From assembly GCF_002837185.1 (NCBI RefSeq), contig NZ_KZ477992.1:47865-111864 (forward strand): a DNA stretch of 64,000 nucleotides, in the 5' to 3' direction. The notes beneath the pieces were generated by a model that saw only the letters and a list, made by a program, of their open reading frames with translations, was not told where the DNA came from and searched no databases. This DNA is from Pseudomonas fluorescens (lineage in GTDB: Bacteria; Pseudomonadota; Gammaproteobacteria; Pseudomonadales; Pseudomonadaceae). Of the stretch, positions 49,994-58,624 are shown one piece after another. Both the position numbers and the translations under genes were made by a program. How positions within the stretch are numbered: the first letter of the stretch is position 1; the number at the start of each line of letters is the position of its first letter.

Positions 49994-51508
49994 ATGAGAA
50001 AAGAAGCGGCCATATTGGTTGTCGCATCGGCAGGCTGTGCCATGACAGTTCTGGATACGAACGTCGTGGGCATCGTTTTGCCAACCATTGCCAGGGATCT
50101 TCATGCTTCATTTGCAGAGATCGAGTGGGTCATAAGCACCTACGTGCTCTGCTTCGCTGCCCTCCTGCTTCCAGCCGGTTCCATCGCTGACCGATATGGC
50201 CGACGACGCGTCTTCCTGGTTGGAATAGCTCTCTTTGCAGTCTCTTCTCTGGCCTGCGGTCTGGCGCCTTCAGCGCCAGGCCTTTATCTGGCGCGAGCGG
50301 TGCAAGGAGTCGGCGCTGCTTTCCTGCTTGCTCCTGCCCTAGCCATCATTGGACACACTTTTCACGATGAAAAAGCACGCAGCCACGCTTGGGCGATATG
50401 GGGTGCAATCATGGGACTTACGATGGTTGTTTCGCCGCTCATTGGTGGAGTAATCAGCAGTTCACTGGGATGGCGTTGGGCTTTCTTTATTAACATCCCA
50501 GTCTGCTTATTGCTGGCGGCAGCGGTCGTGACGCTGGTGGATGAATCTCGTGACCCCACGCCCAGGACTCTGGACATACCGGGAATCGGGCTTTTCGCGC
50601 TAGGGATGTTCAGTGCCACTTGGGCACTGATCGCTGGCCCCGGTCGTGGATGGTCGAGCACCCCTGTTCTCCTGAGCATGATCGCAGGCCTGCTGTTGTT
50701 CGCCGTTTTTGTCTGGGTTGAAAAACGTCGCACCCACCCAATGCTTGATCTCCAATTGTTCAAAGCCCGACCCTTCGTCGGCGCCGTGCTTGCGATGCTC
50801 GCGTATGCCTCATCTGCACAGGTCATGGCATCGCTGCTGCCACTCTTTCTACAAAATGGCCGTGGAAACGGGGTAGTCGAAGCGGGTATCGCCATGCTTC
50901 CCTTTGCCACTGCGATGCTGGTCTTTCCGCAAGTAGGCAGGCGCCTTTCGCGCTATCTTGGGAGCGCAGAAATCCTGGCACTGGGCCTTTTAATCGTTGC
51001 ACTGGGTAACCTTATTCTGATGTTCGCCGCCGTTCAGCAGGGACCACGGTTGCTGATTTCCGGCATGGCAATTCTGGGAGCAGGCGGTGGATTGCTGAAT
51101 GGCGAAACCCAGAAGGCCATCATGGGCACGGTTCCTCGGAGTCGCGCCGGAATGGCGTCCGGCATCAGCACCACATCCAGGTTCACCGGCATCTTGCTGG
51201 GTTTCGCCGGGCTGGGAGCGGTGCTCGCCAGCGGAGTGAAATCTGCGATTGAAAACAAACTGATAGACGCGGGGGTTTCTGCTAAACCCGGATTTTTCGA
51301 GTACGTCATGGCAGGCGACTTCGAACGTGCTATCGCGATGTATCCCCACGAATTAACCGAAACGCTGAATGGGCTCGCTCAGCAGAGCTACAGCCAGGGA
51401 TTCGCGGGCGCATTTGTGATTGCCGCTATGTTCTCGCTACTCGCATCCGCTGCGGTGTATGGGCTGATGCGCAGCGAACGAAGCTGTTCCCAGAGCCCTG
51501 CAATCTGA
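49994..51508 (+). CDS. DHA2-type MFS efflux transporter
   Basis: This 504-residue inner-membrane protein has about 14 spans, the drug:H+ antiporter-2 layout. Motifs are LDTNVVGIVLPTIARDL (span 1), ADRYGRRRVFLVG (motif A) and LYLARAVQGVGAAFLLAPALAII (motif B/C region). QacA/EmrB relatives export drugs or dyes. No membrane-fusion partner is adjacent, so it probably works alone. It lies 57 bp after the GlcG-type gene, under the same likely LysR control. Confidence 0.9.
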   Translation: MRKEAAILVVASAGCAMTVLDTNVVGIVLPTIARDLHASFAEIEWVISTYVLCFAALLLPAGSIADRYGRRRVFLVGIALFAVSSLACGLAPSAPGLYLARAVQGVGAAFLLAPALAIIGHTFHDEKARSHAWAIWGAIMGLTMVVSPLIGGVISSSLGWRWAFFINIPVCLLLAAAVVTLVDESRDPTPRTLDIPGIGLFALGMFSATWALIAGPGRGWSSTPVLLSMIAGLLLFAVFVWVEKRRTHPMLDLQLFKARPFVGAVLAMLAYASSAQVMASLLPLFLQNGRGNGVVEAGIAMLPFATAMLVFPQVGRRLSRYLGSAEILALGLLIVALGNLILMFAAVQQGPRLLISGMAILGAGGGLLNGETQKAIMGTVPRSRAGMASGISTTSRFTGILLGFAGLGAVLASGVKSAIENKLIDAGVSAKPGFFEYVMAGDFERAIAMYPHELTETLNGLAQQSYSQGFAGAFVIAAMFSLLASAAVYGLMRSERSCSQSPAI

Positions 51509-51539
51509 AAGGCGTTCTGCAAAACGTGAGTAAAATTCC

Positions 51540-52223
51540 ATGTCGATAAGCGACCTGAACATTGCACATCCAGTAGAGACAGACGCAATCATTTTTGACC
51601 TGGACGGCACGCTCGTCGACTCTGCGGGCGACATGACAGCGCAACTGAACGCAATTCTTATCGAGCGGGATCTTGAGCCTCTTTTGGTCGCAACGGCTTC
51701 AACATTCCTCGGTGACGGAATGCGCTCATTTGCCGGGCGAGCGTTCTCCCTGCGAGGGGTGGATGATAGGGAAGAAGCGATTGATACCTTCATCTCGCGC
51801 TACAAACACACTGACCATCCGATGACAAAACCCTATGACGGGGTAATTGAAACCCTTGGCGCGTTGCGAGAAGCGGGCTGGCAAATATCTGTCTGTACGA
51901 ATAAAGACGAATCCATTGCCATCGATATCCTTAGGCAAACCGACCTGTTGAGGTTTATGGATATCGTTTGTGGTGGGGATACCGTGTCTTTCAAGAAGCC
52001 TGACCCCAGACACCTGGGTGCATTGGCCGCGCGTGCCTGTCACGCAAAGCTTCCCAAGATAATGATCGGAGACAATAGGAACGATTTTGAAGCTGCACGC
52101 GGATACGGAATACCGTTTGCTTTTGCCAGTTGGGGCTATGGATCCCTGCCTGACGATTGCAAAGCCGTTTATCTCACAAAATTTAGCGATATTCTTCACA
52201 TCGTTGGCTTGCCTGGGCACTGA
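51540..52223 (+). CDS. HAD-family phosphatase (Gph/PGP-like)
   Basis: This 227-residue soluble hydrolase has DxDGT in IIFDLDGTLVDSAGDM, motif II in SVCTNKDES, Lys in TVSFKKPDPRHL and motif IV in IMIGDNRNDFEAA. The cap is the helical C1 type of phosphoglycolate phosphatases. The substrate is uncertain. It follows the MFS gene by 31 bp in the same direction and may belong to that operon. Confidence 0.88.
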   Translation: MSISDLNIAHPVETDAIIFDLDGTLVDSAGDMTAQLNAILIERDLEPLLVATASTFLGDGMRSFAGRAFSLRGVDDREEAIDTFISRYKHTDHPMTKPYDGVIETLGALREAGWQISVCTNKDESIAIDILRQTDLLRFMDIVCGGDTVSFKKPDPRHLGALAARACHAKLPKIMIGDNRNDFEAARGYGIPFAFASWGYGSLPDDCKAVYLTKFSDILHIVGLPGH

Positions 52224-52472
52224 GCAGCCGCTATGGATGGACGCTTCTGCGCGTCGGTCCACCAAATTCCGGATGCTTTGCAGGCAGCAATGTCAGAGGT
52301 TTTCCAATGGTGTTTCATGGTGGAGTCCTCAGCGTCAGGAGAGGCCCAAGGTGGATCAGGTAAAGTATGCCGTGATCGCTATTCGTTCCGGTATTGCCGC
52401 TCACTGATTTGGCTTCAATTGACTCCGTGCAGCACGGCCTGAGAGGCGTCGGTTGAGTGCTCACTTCACTGA
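52224..52472. other. Spacer between convergent HAD and AraC genes
   Basis: Short open frames exist but none has a good ribosome site or a recognisable product. No clear terminator hairpin is visible. Confidence 0.4.
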
Positions 52473-53375
52473 CTAGCGGCTGACGTCTCTCGTTTCCCCG
52501 AGGATCCGCCCCGCATCTTTTGCAGGGGGTAGCCCGAACACCCGAGCATAATCGCGACTGAATTGCGTGGCGCTTTCGTAGCCGACCTCGAAGGCCGCAG
52601 CCATGACGCTTTTGGCATTTGCCACCATCAGTGTTCGCGCCTGGAGCAAGCGCACGCGTTTCTGATACTGCAAAGGGCTCAAGTTGGTAACCGCCTTGAA
52701 ATGGCGATGAAATGCCGAGACGCTCATCGATGCTCGTGCCGCCAAGCGTTCTACGCCGATGGGCTCGGCGAAGTCGCGGCGAATCCATTGAATAGCCATG
52801 TTAACGCGGGCCATGGCGGTATCAGGCGCTGCGATCTCTCTGAGCATCCATCCATGCGGCCCTTGTAGGACGCGGAAGATGATCTCCCGTTCGTAAACCG
52901 GGGCCAAAGCTGCGATGGCATCTGGATCTCCCATCAGTCGGAGCATGCGTATCCAGGCGTCCATCAACTCGGTCGTAACCGAGGCCACCGAAAAGCCGGG
53001 ATTATTTTCCATACGTACGGCAGGTTTGGGCAAGTCGGCGAATAATGTCGCCAGGACTGCCGGATCAAGCGTCAGACTGACTGCCAGGTATGGCTCGCCA
53101 GATGCGCAGGGATGTACTGAACCCACGGCTGGTAGATCGATGGACATGACAAAGTAGGTCGCAGGATCATACCTAAGCGTGCGATTACCCACCGTCATGC
53201 TTTTGCTGCCTTGCAGAATCAGATTGATCATGGGGTCATAGACCGCCGCGAGCAGGTGCTCGGGGATCTTGCCCTGAACCATGGCCACACGCGGGATGCC
53301 TGTTTCGGTTCGGCGATTTTCAGCGCCGGCCGCCAGTAACCTGAGTTCTTTGAGTTGGTTGTCCATGGTTGGCAT
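52473..53375 (-). CDS. AraC-family transcriptional regulator
   Basis: This 300-residue regulator has an N-terminal AraC_N-type cupin domain (about 20–180, VYDPMINLILQGSKSMTVGNRTLRYDPATYFVMSIDLPA) and a C-terminal pair of helix-turn-helix units (about 190–290, LAARASMSVSAFHRHFKAVTNLSPLQYQ and AAFEVGYESATQFSRDYARVFG). It is divergent from the SDR/VOC/reductase cluster and probably activates it. Confidence 0.92.
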   Translation of the reverse strand: MPTMDNQLKELRLLAAGAENRRTETGIPRVAMVQGKIPEHLLAAVYDPMINLILQGSKSMTVGNRTLRYDPATYFVMSIDLPAVGSVHPCASGEPYLAVSLTLDPAVLATLFADLPKPAVRMENNPGFSVASVTTELMDAWIRMLRLMGDPDAIAALAPVYEREIIFRVLQGPHGWMLREIAAPDTAMARVNMAIQWIRRDFAEPIGVERLAARASMSVSAFHRHFKAVTNLSPLQYQKRVRLLQARTLMVANAKSVMAAAFEVGYESATQFSRDYARVFGLPPAKDAGRILGETRDVSR

Positions 53376-53504
53376 GCTGAAGGTATAACCACTCTTCGCG
53401 CAAGAAAAAAGTAGAAACAGGCAGGTTTCGAGTAGGAAACGATATGACCTGCCAGGCGCTGATTATTACTCTGGACGCACATTCCAACCACAGAGTAGAC
53501 AGAT

Positions 53505-54248
53505 ATGAGCGTCATCGTGATCACAGGCGGCAGCCGCGGAATCGGTGCCAGTGCCGCCGAGCATATTGCCAAGAAAGGTATGGGTGTCATCCTGACCTAT
53601 AACGCCAACCCCCAGGCGGCGGCTTCGGTTGTGGAGCACATCAAGGACGCAGGTGGGAAAGCCATCGCGCTCAAGCTCGATGTCTCGGATGTTGGCAGTT
53701 TCGGGGCATTTCGCGAATCAGTCGTGGTAACCCTGCGTGAAACGTGGAATGCCACGACGCTCAGTGGCCTAGTCAACAACGCCGGCTATGGCCTGTTCAA
53801 CCCATTGGCCACCGTAAGCGAAGTGCAGTTTGACGATCTGTTCAACGTGCACCTCAAAGGGCCTTTCTTTCTGACCCAGGCACTGCTGCCCCTCCTTGCG
53901 AAGGGCGCCAGTATTGTCAATCTGACAAGTGCCACTACCCGAGTAGCTACAGCCGGAGTTGCACCGTACGCCGCCTTCAAGGGCGGGCTCGAAGTGCTCA
54001 CTCGCTATATGGCGAAAGAGTTCGGCGAGCGGCACATACGGGCCAATGCCGTATCACCGGGTGCCATCCGTACAGAGCTGGGGGGCGGGCTGAACGATGA
54101 GTTCGAAGCGATGCTGGCGGCGCAAACAGCGCTAGGCAGGGTGGGTGAGCCTGAAGATGTCGCGCGGGTTATTGCCATGCTGCTGTCCGAGGAGAGCACT
54201 TGGATCAATGCCCAGACCATTGAAGTCGCTGGCGGCTACAACATCTGA
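53505..54248 (+). CDS. Short-chain dehydrogenase/reductase
   Basis: This is a 247-residue classical SDR. It has the NAD(P) site ITGGSRGIGASAAEHI, NNAGYG, the catalytic Ser in NLTSATTRVA and the Tyr-x3-Lys in YAAFKGGLE. The tail SEESTWINAQTIEVAGGYNI is typical. It is first of three genes (SDR, VOC, reductase) with tight spacing, opposite an AraC regulator. The substrate is unknown. Confidence 0.92.
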   Translation: MSVIVITGGSRGIGASAAEHIAKKGMGVILTYNANPQAAASVVEHIKDAGGKAIALKLDVSDVGSFGAFRESVVVTLRETWNATTLSGLVNNAGYGLFNPLATVSEVQFDDLFNVHLKGPFFLTQALLPLLAKGASIVNLTSATTRVATAGVAPYAAFKGGLEVLTRYMAKEFGERHIRANAVSPGAIRTELGGGLNDEFEAMLAAQTALGRVGEPEDVARVIAMLLSEESTWINAQTIEVAGGYNI

Positions 54249-54266
54249 AAAGACGAGGTTACCCCC

Positions 54267-54668
54267 ATGCTTGATCATATTTTTTTGTCGGTAAGCGATA
54301 TCGCACGTTCTATCAGTTTCTACGAGGCTGTACTGACGCCTCTGGGCATCACCGCGCGTTTGGACTACGACGGCAAGGACGGCCCACCGGGACACCCCGA
54401 CCTTAAAGGTTTTGGCGCCAATGGCCGAATGTTTTTCTGGTTGCGTCAGGGGCTGCCTGAAGCGCGAACTGTCCACGTGGGTTTCGTCGCGACCAACAAG
54501 GCAGAAGTTGACGCTGCATATGCCGCCGCCATAGCAAAGGGCGCCGTCGACAATGGCGCGCCAGGGGCCCGCTTACACTACGACCCCGATTATTACGCGG
54601 CTAATGTACTGGACCCGGATGGGTACAGCCTGGAATTCGTTTATAAAAAGTGGCAGCAAGTCCAATGA
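54267..54668 (+). CDS. VOC-family (glyoxalase-like) protein
   Basis: This 133-residue protein has paired beta-alpha-beta-beta-beta modules: MLDHIFLSVSDIARSISFYEAVL at the N-terminus and HVGFVATNKAEVDAAYAAAI, then DPDGYSLEFVYKK, at the C-terminus. Candidate metal ligands are the first His and the late Glu. It is 18 bp after the SDR gene, and its stop overlaps the next start (ATGA). Confidence 0.9.
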   Translation: MLDHIFLSVSDIARSISFYEAVLTPLGITARLDYDGKDGPPGHPDLKGFGANGRMFFWLRQGLPEARTVHVGFVATNKAEVDAAYAAAIAKGAVDNGAPGARLHYDPDYYAANVLDPDGYSLEFVYKKWQQVQ

Positions 54669-55642
54669 GCGCACTACTGATCTACGGAGCCACGGGATAT
54701 ACCGGTCGTATGGCGGCCCAGCGGGCAAAAGCACTTGATCTGAATTTTATAATCGCCGGGCGAAGCCAGCAACGGCTTGCGACCCTTGCCGCGCAGTTGG
54801 ACGTGCCCTATCGAGTGTTCGATGCTGGCGCAGTTCTCGAAACGGATCTGTCTGGCATCTCGGTATTACTAAACTTTGCGGGACCATTCGCGCAGACAGC
54901 AGAGCCATTGATGAGCGCGTGCATCAAGGCTGGGGTCGACTATCTGGACATCACCGCCGAGATCAACGTCTACCGGCTGGCTGAGAGACTGGGCGTTCAA
55001 GCCGCCGCCAATAAGGTCATGCTGTTGCCAGGCGTTGGTTGGGACGTCGTCCCCACTGATTCGCTGGCGGTGCAGGTTGCCAGGCGCGTTGAAAATCCGC
55101 TTGCAATGAGCATCGCACTTCAGGTCCCAGGATCAATGTCTCGTGGGTCGGCCATGAGCGTGAGTGAGATCATCGGTGCAGGCCTACTCGCAAGGGTGGA
55201 CGGCGAATTGGTTGCGGCGCCTGATGCGATGCCACGGGACTTTGACTTTGGCCAGGGGCCGGTGCTTTGCGTGCCCCTATCTTTCGGTGACCTGGTCACC
55301 GGTTGGCATTCGACGGGCATTGCTAATATCGCGATGTATGTGCATATCGCGGGCGATGCGTTTCCAGAAGGTGATCTGTCGCAACTGCCTGACGGACCCA
55401 CGGCAGAGCAACGGGATACGCATCGCGCACGCGCAGTGGTTGAGGTCATAGGTGCTGATGGAACAACCGCAACGTCTGTAATCGAAACCGTGAACGGTTA
55501 TTCCTATACGCCACTGGCAGCTGTGGAAGCTGCGCGTCGAGTACTGAATGGCGAACGGCGCACGGGCTTTGCGACACCAACCGCAGTCTTCGGAGATGGC
55601 TTTGCCGAGAGCATTGCCGGGACGGTAATTACTCACTTCTAA
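54665..55642 (+). CDS. Saccharopine-dehydrogenase-like / trans-acting enoyl reductase family protein
   Basis: This 325-residue NAD(P)-binding protein from ATG 54665 starts MSALLIYGATGYTGRMAAQRA, the dinucleotide fold of the saccharopine dehydrogenase-like family, followed by VLLNFAGPFAQTAEPLMSAC and YLDITAEINVY. Family members reduce enoyl or keto groups, but the substrate here is unknown. The overlap with the VOC gene implies coupled translation. Confidence 0.85.
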   Translation: MSALLIYGATGYTGRMAAQRAKALDLNFIIAGRSQQRLATLAAQLDVPYRVFDAGAVLETDLSGISVLLNFAGPFAQTAEPLMSACIKAGVDYLDITAEINVYRLAERLGVQAAANKVMLLPGVGWDVVPTDSLAVQVARRVENPLAMSIALQVPGSMSRGSAMSVSEIIGAGLLARVDGELVAAPDAMPRDFDFGQGPVLCVPLSFGDLVTGWHSTGIANIAMYVHIAGDAFPEGDLSQLPDGPTAEQRDTHRARAVVEVIGADGTTATSVIETVNGYSYTPLAAVEAARRVLNGERRTGFATPTAVFGDGFAESIAGTVITHF

Positions 55643-55658
55643 CTTTGGTGCTGCCAAT

Positions 55659-55784
55659 TCAAATGGTTGATGCACGCGCTCTGGCGGAGGAGGGTGGCCT
55701 AAATTGCGCAGCGTCACGGGCAGACGGCAGGCCAGAAAGCCGTCCGTACGCTCGGTTGAATTGCGAGGCGATTTCATACCCCAC
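55659..55784 (-). pseudogene. C-terminal stump of an AraC-family regulator
   Basis: One minus-strand frame reads VGYEIASQFNRAYGRLSGLP then SARDAAQF, which lines up with the second helix-turn-helix of AraC proteins; the intact regulator at 52473 has VGYESATQFSRDYARVFGLP at the same place. Upstream of this the frame holds nothing AraC-like. Only about 40 residues remain, so it is a relic. It lies right after the reductase gene, as if a regulator once stood at this end of the cluster. Confidence 0.65.
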
Positions 55785-55947
55785 CGTATTGGTGACCGGC
55801 CGCCGCTGGCCAAGAGCTGCCCCTCGCGAACAATGTCTGTCGCCCGCCAACGCCAGGGAATGATACTGACTGGTATTTTTGTTTCGGGTAGAACGCTGCG
55901 AAGCATGAACTGTCGTTTTCAAAGAACAGCAAAGGCTGGCATAGATG

Positions 55948-58020
55948 TTAGAGAAACTGAGATCGAATCAAATCCGTATCGAACGGTGTTATTCCTTGAT
56001 CTTCGGCAAATACCGCCTGTGCCTGTTGCAGTGAAGCCACTCGTTCGCCCCGTGCTCGAACGTGTAAATCGAACAATGTCTCCAAATCCGGCCTTGGGGT
56101 ATGCACCAGCGCTTTGAGCATCAACGATACCCCACTGAGGTTGTTCTGGACGTTGTTCCACCGCGGGGATGAAGTGAGCCCAAGATCGGCCCAAATCATG
56201 CGTCGTTCCTGCAAGTCCATCACGAATGGCAGACAGATCGCTGTATCGGATGCGATATCGATACGGTCGAACACGGAGCGCGGCTCAAAGACTTCACCCG
56301 ACGCGGTGTCGGCGCGGGCCATCCAGCCAGCGAAGCATTCTGGAAGATCGCAGTACGGCTGTTCGGTGAATGAGTTGATAGACGTGACGACATAACGGAT
56401 ACCCTTTTCGGCAAGGACATCAAGGTCGAAGTCGATGAATTCCGAAGCCCCTTCGGGCGCGTCGACGATGTCGCCGCTGTGGTAGCCGCCGAAGCCCTTC
56501 AGGTTGTAGTACGCCACCGTTTGTTTGAACACGAAGTTGGCGTCGAAAAATGCGGCGGACAAGTCGATATCCGTGCGTTCACGGCCGTTCTTCCACCACA
56601 GGAACAGGCGTATGAAACGCGTGTCAGGCATAGGCAGCCGACTGCCCCGCACCAGCGTACGTAGCGACTTCGATGAGGCCCGCTGCGCCAGCGGCACTTT
56701 ATATTCGCGTAATGCTGGATCGATGAAACAGCGGCCTAATGGCGCAAGCGATGCAAAACGCGCTACGAGAGCCTCCTCGCAGATTCTGGCCGCACTAGCC
56801 AATACGTCTGGGGCGAGATGTTCGCGTCGATCCTCAATACCATAGACCTTGGCGAATGCTCCTTTCGGTGTGAACGCTCGCAGGGGAAGTGGGCGGGGAG
56901 CGCGTACCTGAGCCAGCAACTGCAGCAGGACAGGTGAGGAGACTTGTGGCGCAACCGCCTCGAACGCGTCGAGAACCGATTCAGGTTCCGTCGCGCGCCG
57001 CAGGATTACATCCAGCCGTCGTGCGAACTCGCCAGGACGGTTTTGTAGTATGGGGATAAGCGTGGCGATGTGACGCTGGGCAAGTAATGTTTCGACACGT
57101 GATCCAAATGAGTCTGGCGCTTCATTGCGACGCGCCGCCGTGATGGCAGCTAGCGCTCGTGGGTACTTGTCGGCGTAATCGCCGGGATGCAGTACTTCAG
57201 CCAGGCGTTTCCATCGCTCAGCATGGCGCATTACGTCTTCTGCAGCGTTGGGTGCATGATCGAGCAGGCGCAACAGCAGGCGCCGCATCGAGCGCTTCAT
57301 CGCCGTGAAACGTGTCGAGGCTGTCGCGAGTGACACGTCTCCACCATTCAGCGCGACAGCGAGCCGTAGCACGTCAGTCGCCGTGTCGACGTTTCGCTGC
57401 AGGAATGCGTCTACCCGTGCATCCCCAGCTACATTCTGAATAAGTGCACTGCCAACCTGCGCCCGGATCTCCCGGAACGGGACGGTGTCCGGCAGCAGCC
57501 GGAATACATCGCTCTTGTACTTTCGGATAAACCAGACGACGTCGGCAGTGTCCCTTTCGGAGAGCGAGGTACGCGCTGACACCAGCGGCTCGAGCAGTGA
57601 CTCGAACTCGGGGATGCTTCCCGGTTCGATCACGCGGGATATGAAGTTGCCCTCAAGCATTGCAGGTCGAGAGTTTTCAGTCGGCGTTAGGCGCTGAAGC
57701 GTGAGGTAATGCAGGACGGCATTCAGGTACAACTGCGCCTCTGAGGCCGACAGAACCTGCTCCGGAAAGTCAGGATAAAATGGCCTGTGGTGTATATGAG
57801 CGCCATTTTCCCGGCGAAGGACGCCGACAATTTCGCGTAGCCAGTACTTCAGTTCTGTCGGCGACAAAGTGCCGATTTGTTCAATCAGAGGCTCTGAAAA
57901 TACGCATCGGAACGCCGCGACTTCGCGGACAGCCGACGCGACCTGAGCGTGCGTGGCACCACCAGTGCCCACCGGGACGTGGACTTTGCTACGACGGCGC
58001 AGGAACATATCTTGATTCAT
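55948..58020 (-). CDS. Large uncharacterised protein with a TerD-like C-terminal domain
   Basis: It has 690 residues from ATG 58020, behind the ribosome site AGGGAGAAA; the frame is open to 58224, but that part covers the promoter. It begins MNQDMFLRRRSKVHVPVG. Residues ~20–450 are mainly helical and of unknown type. Residues ~470–600 resemble TerD stress proteins: TDIDLSAAFFDANF, YYNLKGFGGYHSGDIVDAP, GASEFIDFDLD, then GIRYVVTSINSF. The acidic positions that bind calcium in TerD are partly kept. No other ter genes are adjacent. It is divergent from hipBA. It may belong to the Ter-linked stress or phage-response proteins, but this is inferred. Confidence 0.7.
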   Translation of the reverse strand: MNQDMFLRRRSKVHVPVGTGGATHAQVASAVREVAAFRCVFSEPLIEQIGTLSPTELKYWLREIVGVLRRENGAHIHHRPFYPDFPEQVLSASEAQLYLNAVLHYLTLQRLTPTENSRPAMLEGNFISRVIEPGSIPEFESLLEPLVSARTSLSERDTADVVWFIRKYKSDVFRLLPDTVPFREIRAQVGSALIQNVAGDARVDAFLQRNVDTATDVLRLAVALNGGDVSLATASTRFTAMKRSMRRLLLRLLDHAPNAAEDVMRHAERWKRLAEVLHPGDYADKYPRALAAITAARRNEAPDSFGSRVETLLAQRHIATLIPILQNRPGEFARRLDVILRRATEPESVLDAFEAVAPQVSSPVLLQLLAQVRAPRPLPLRAFTPKGAFAKVYGIEDRREHLAPDVLASAARICEEALVARFASLAPLGRCFIDPALREYKVPLAQRASSKSLRTLVRGSRLPMPDTRFIRLFLWWKNGRERTDIDLSAAFFDANFVFKQTVAYYNLKGFGGYHSGDIVDAPEGASEFIDFDLDVLAEKGIRYVVTSINSFTEQPYCDLPECFAGWMARADTASGEVFEPRSVFDRIDIASDTAICLPFVMDLQERRMIWADLGLTSSPRWNNVQNNLSGVSLMLKALVHTPRPDLETLFDLHVRARGERVASLQQAQAVFAEDQGITPFDTDLIRSQFL

Positions 58021-58077
58021 GCTTGAGTTTCTCCCTTGCGCCGCCATGGATGAGCTGCGTGGTTCTACAGCGGATAT

Positions 58078-58101
58078 AAAAACGCCTGCAACAAGCAGGC
58101 G
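58078..58101 (-). terminator. Terminator-like hairpin in the leader of the TerD-like gene
   Basis: On the minus strand CGCCTGC and GCAGGCG pair around TTGTT, followed by TTTTTATAT. It lies about 60 bases before the start codon and about 60 bases after the predicted transcription start, so it can act as an attenuator. Confidence 0.65.
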
Positions 58102-58168
58102 CGGTGTGGAGAGCGAAACCCCTAGGTCATAGGAGGTTAGAAGGAAGGAGTTCCATAGCCACGAAGGC

Positions 58169-58197
58169 ATTCTACGAACGTTGTATTTTGTTGTCAG
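58169..58197 (-). promoter_or_regulatory. Predicted sigma-70 promoter of the TerD-like gene
   Basis: CTGACA, a 17-bp spacer and TAGAAT on the minus strand. The predicted start is near 58162, giving a leader of about 140 bases that contains the hairpin at 58078–58101. Confidence 0.55.
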
Positions 58198-58311
58198 GCC
58201 GCTGGGGTATCTCAACGGTAACAATCTGCGTCGCCAGATGATTAGGCTGATTTCTTCGGATGTGAGCTTTCAGTCAAGAACGTATCCGCAGAAAACACTG
58301 TTCAAGATTTT

Positions 58312-58371
58312 ATGCATCGTATAGAGTGCATTAATTCGCAAATGGCTATTTATGCATTGTATAGGATGCAT
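58312..58371. promoter_or_regulatory. Twin operators of hipBA
   Basis: ATGCATCGTATAGAGTGCAT (58312–58331) and ATGCATTGTATAGGATGCAT (58352–58371) are two near-identical quasi-palindromes 40 bp apart, start to start. Each holds a TATAG core that can serve as a -10 box. The second one covers the ribosome site of hipB. HipB-type autoregulation is predicted. Confidence 0.75.
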
Positions 58372-58378
58372 TTTGTAT

Positions 58379-58624
58379 ATGAGCGATCTAGGCACTCTGA
58401 TCAAAAGTCTGCGCAAGGCCGCCGGCCTTTCACAAACCCAACTTGCGCAGCGGCACGGCATGAGCCGTGCCACTATCTCGGGGATCGAGAACAACACCAT
58501 CCCGGAAGTGGGGATCCGTAAGGTCGCGGCGATTCTTGAGGGATTGGGGTATGAGTTGACCGCCATACCCAGGCATCGCCGCAAGACGCTCGATGAGTTG
58601 AAATCAGGAGGTATCCATGACTAG
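58379..58624 (+). CDS. hipB: HipB-type antitoxin
   Basis: This 81-residue DNA-binding protein from ATG 58379 has a Cro/C1 helix-turn-helix (about residues 8–62, IKSLRKAAGLSQTQLAQRHG then SRATISGIENN). It should neutralise the HipA kinase and repress its own promoter. An upstream ATG inside the second operator (58352) is unlikely. It overlaps hipA by eight bases. Confidence 0.88.
   Translation: MSDLGTLIKSLRKAAGLSQTQLAQRHGMSRATISGIENNTIPEVGIRKVAAILEGLGYELTAIPRHRRKTLDELKSGGIHD

Noticed and set aside
58128..58156. Leucine-rich MELLPSNLL mini-ORF in the TerD-like leader, as an attenuation leader peptide
   Set aside because: Its ATG is only about six bases after the predicted transcript start and has no ribosome site; the leucines may be chance.
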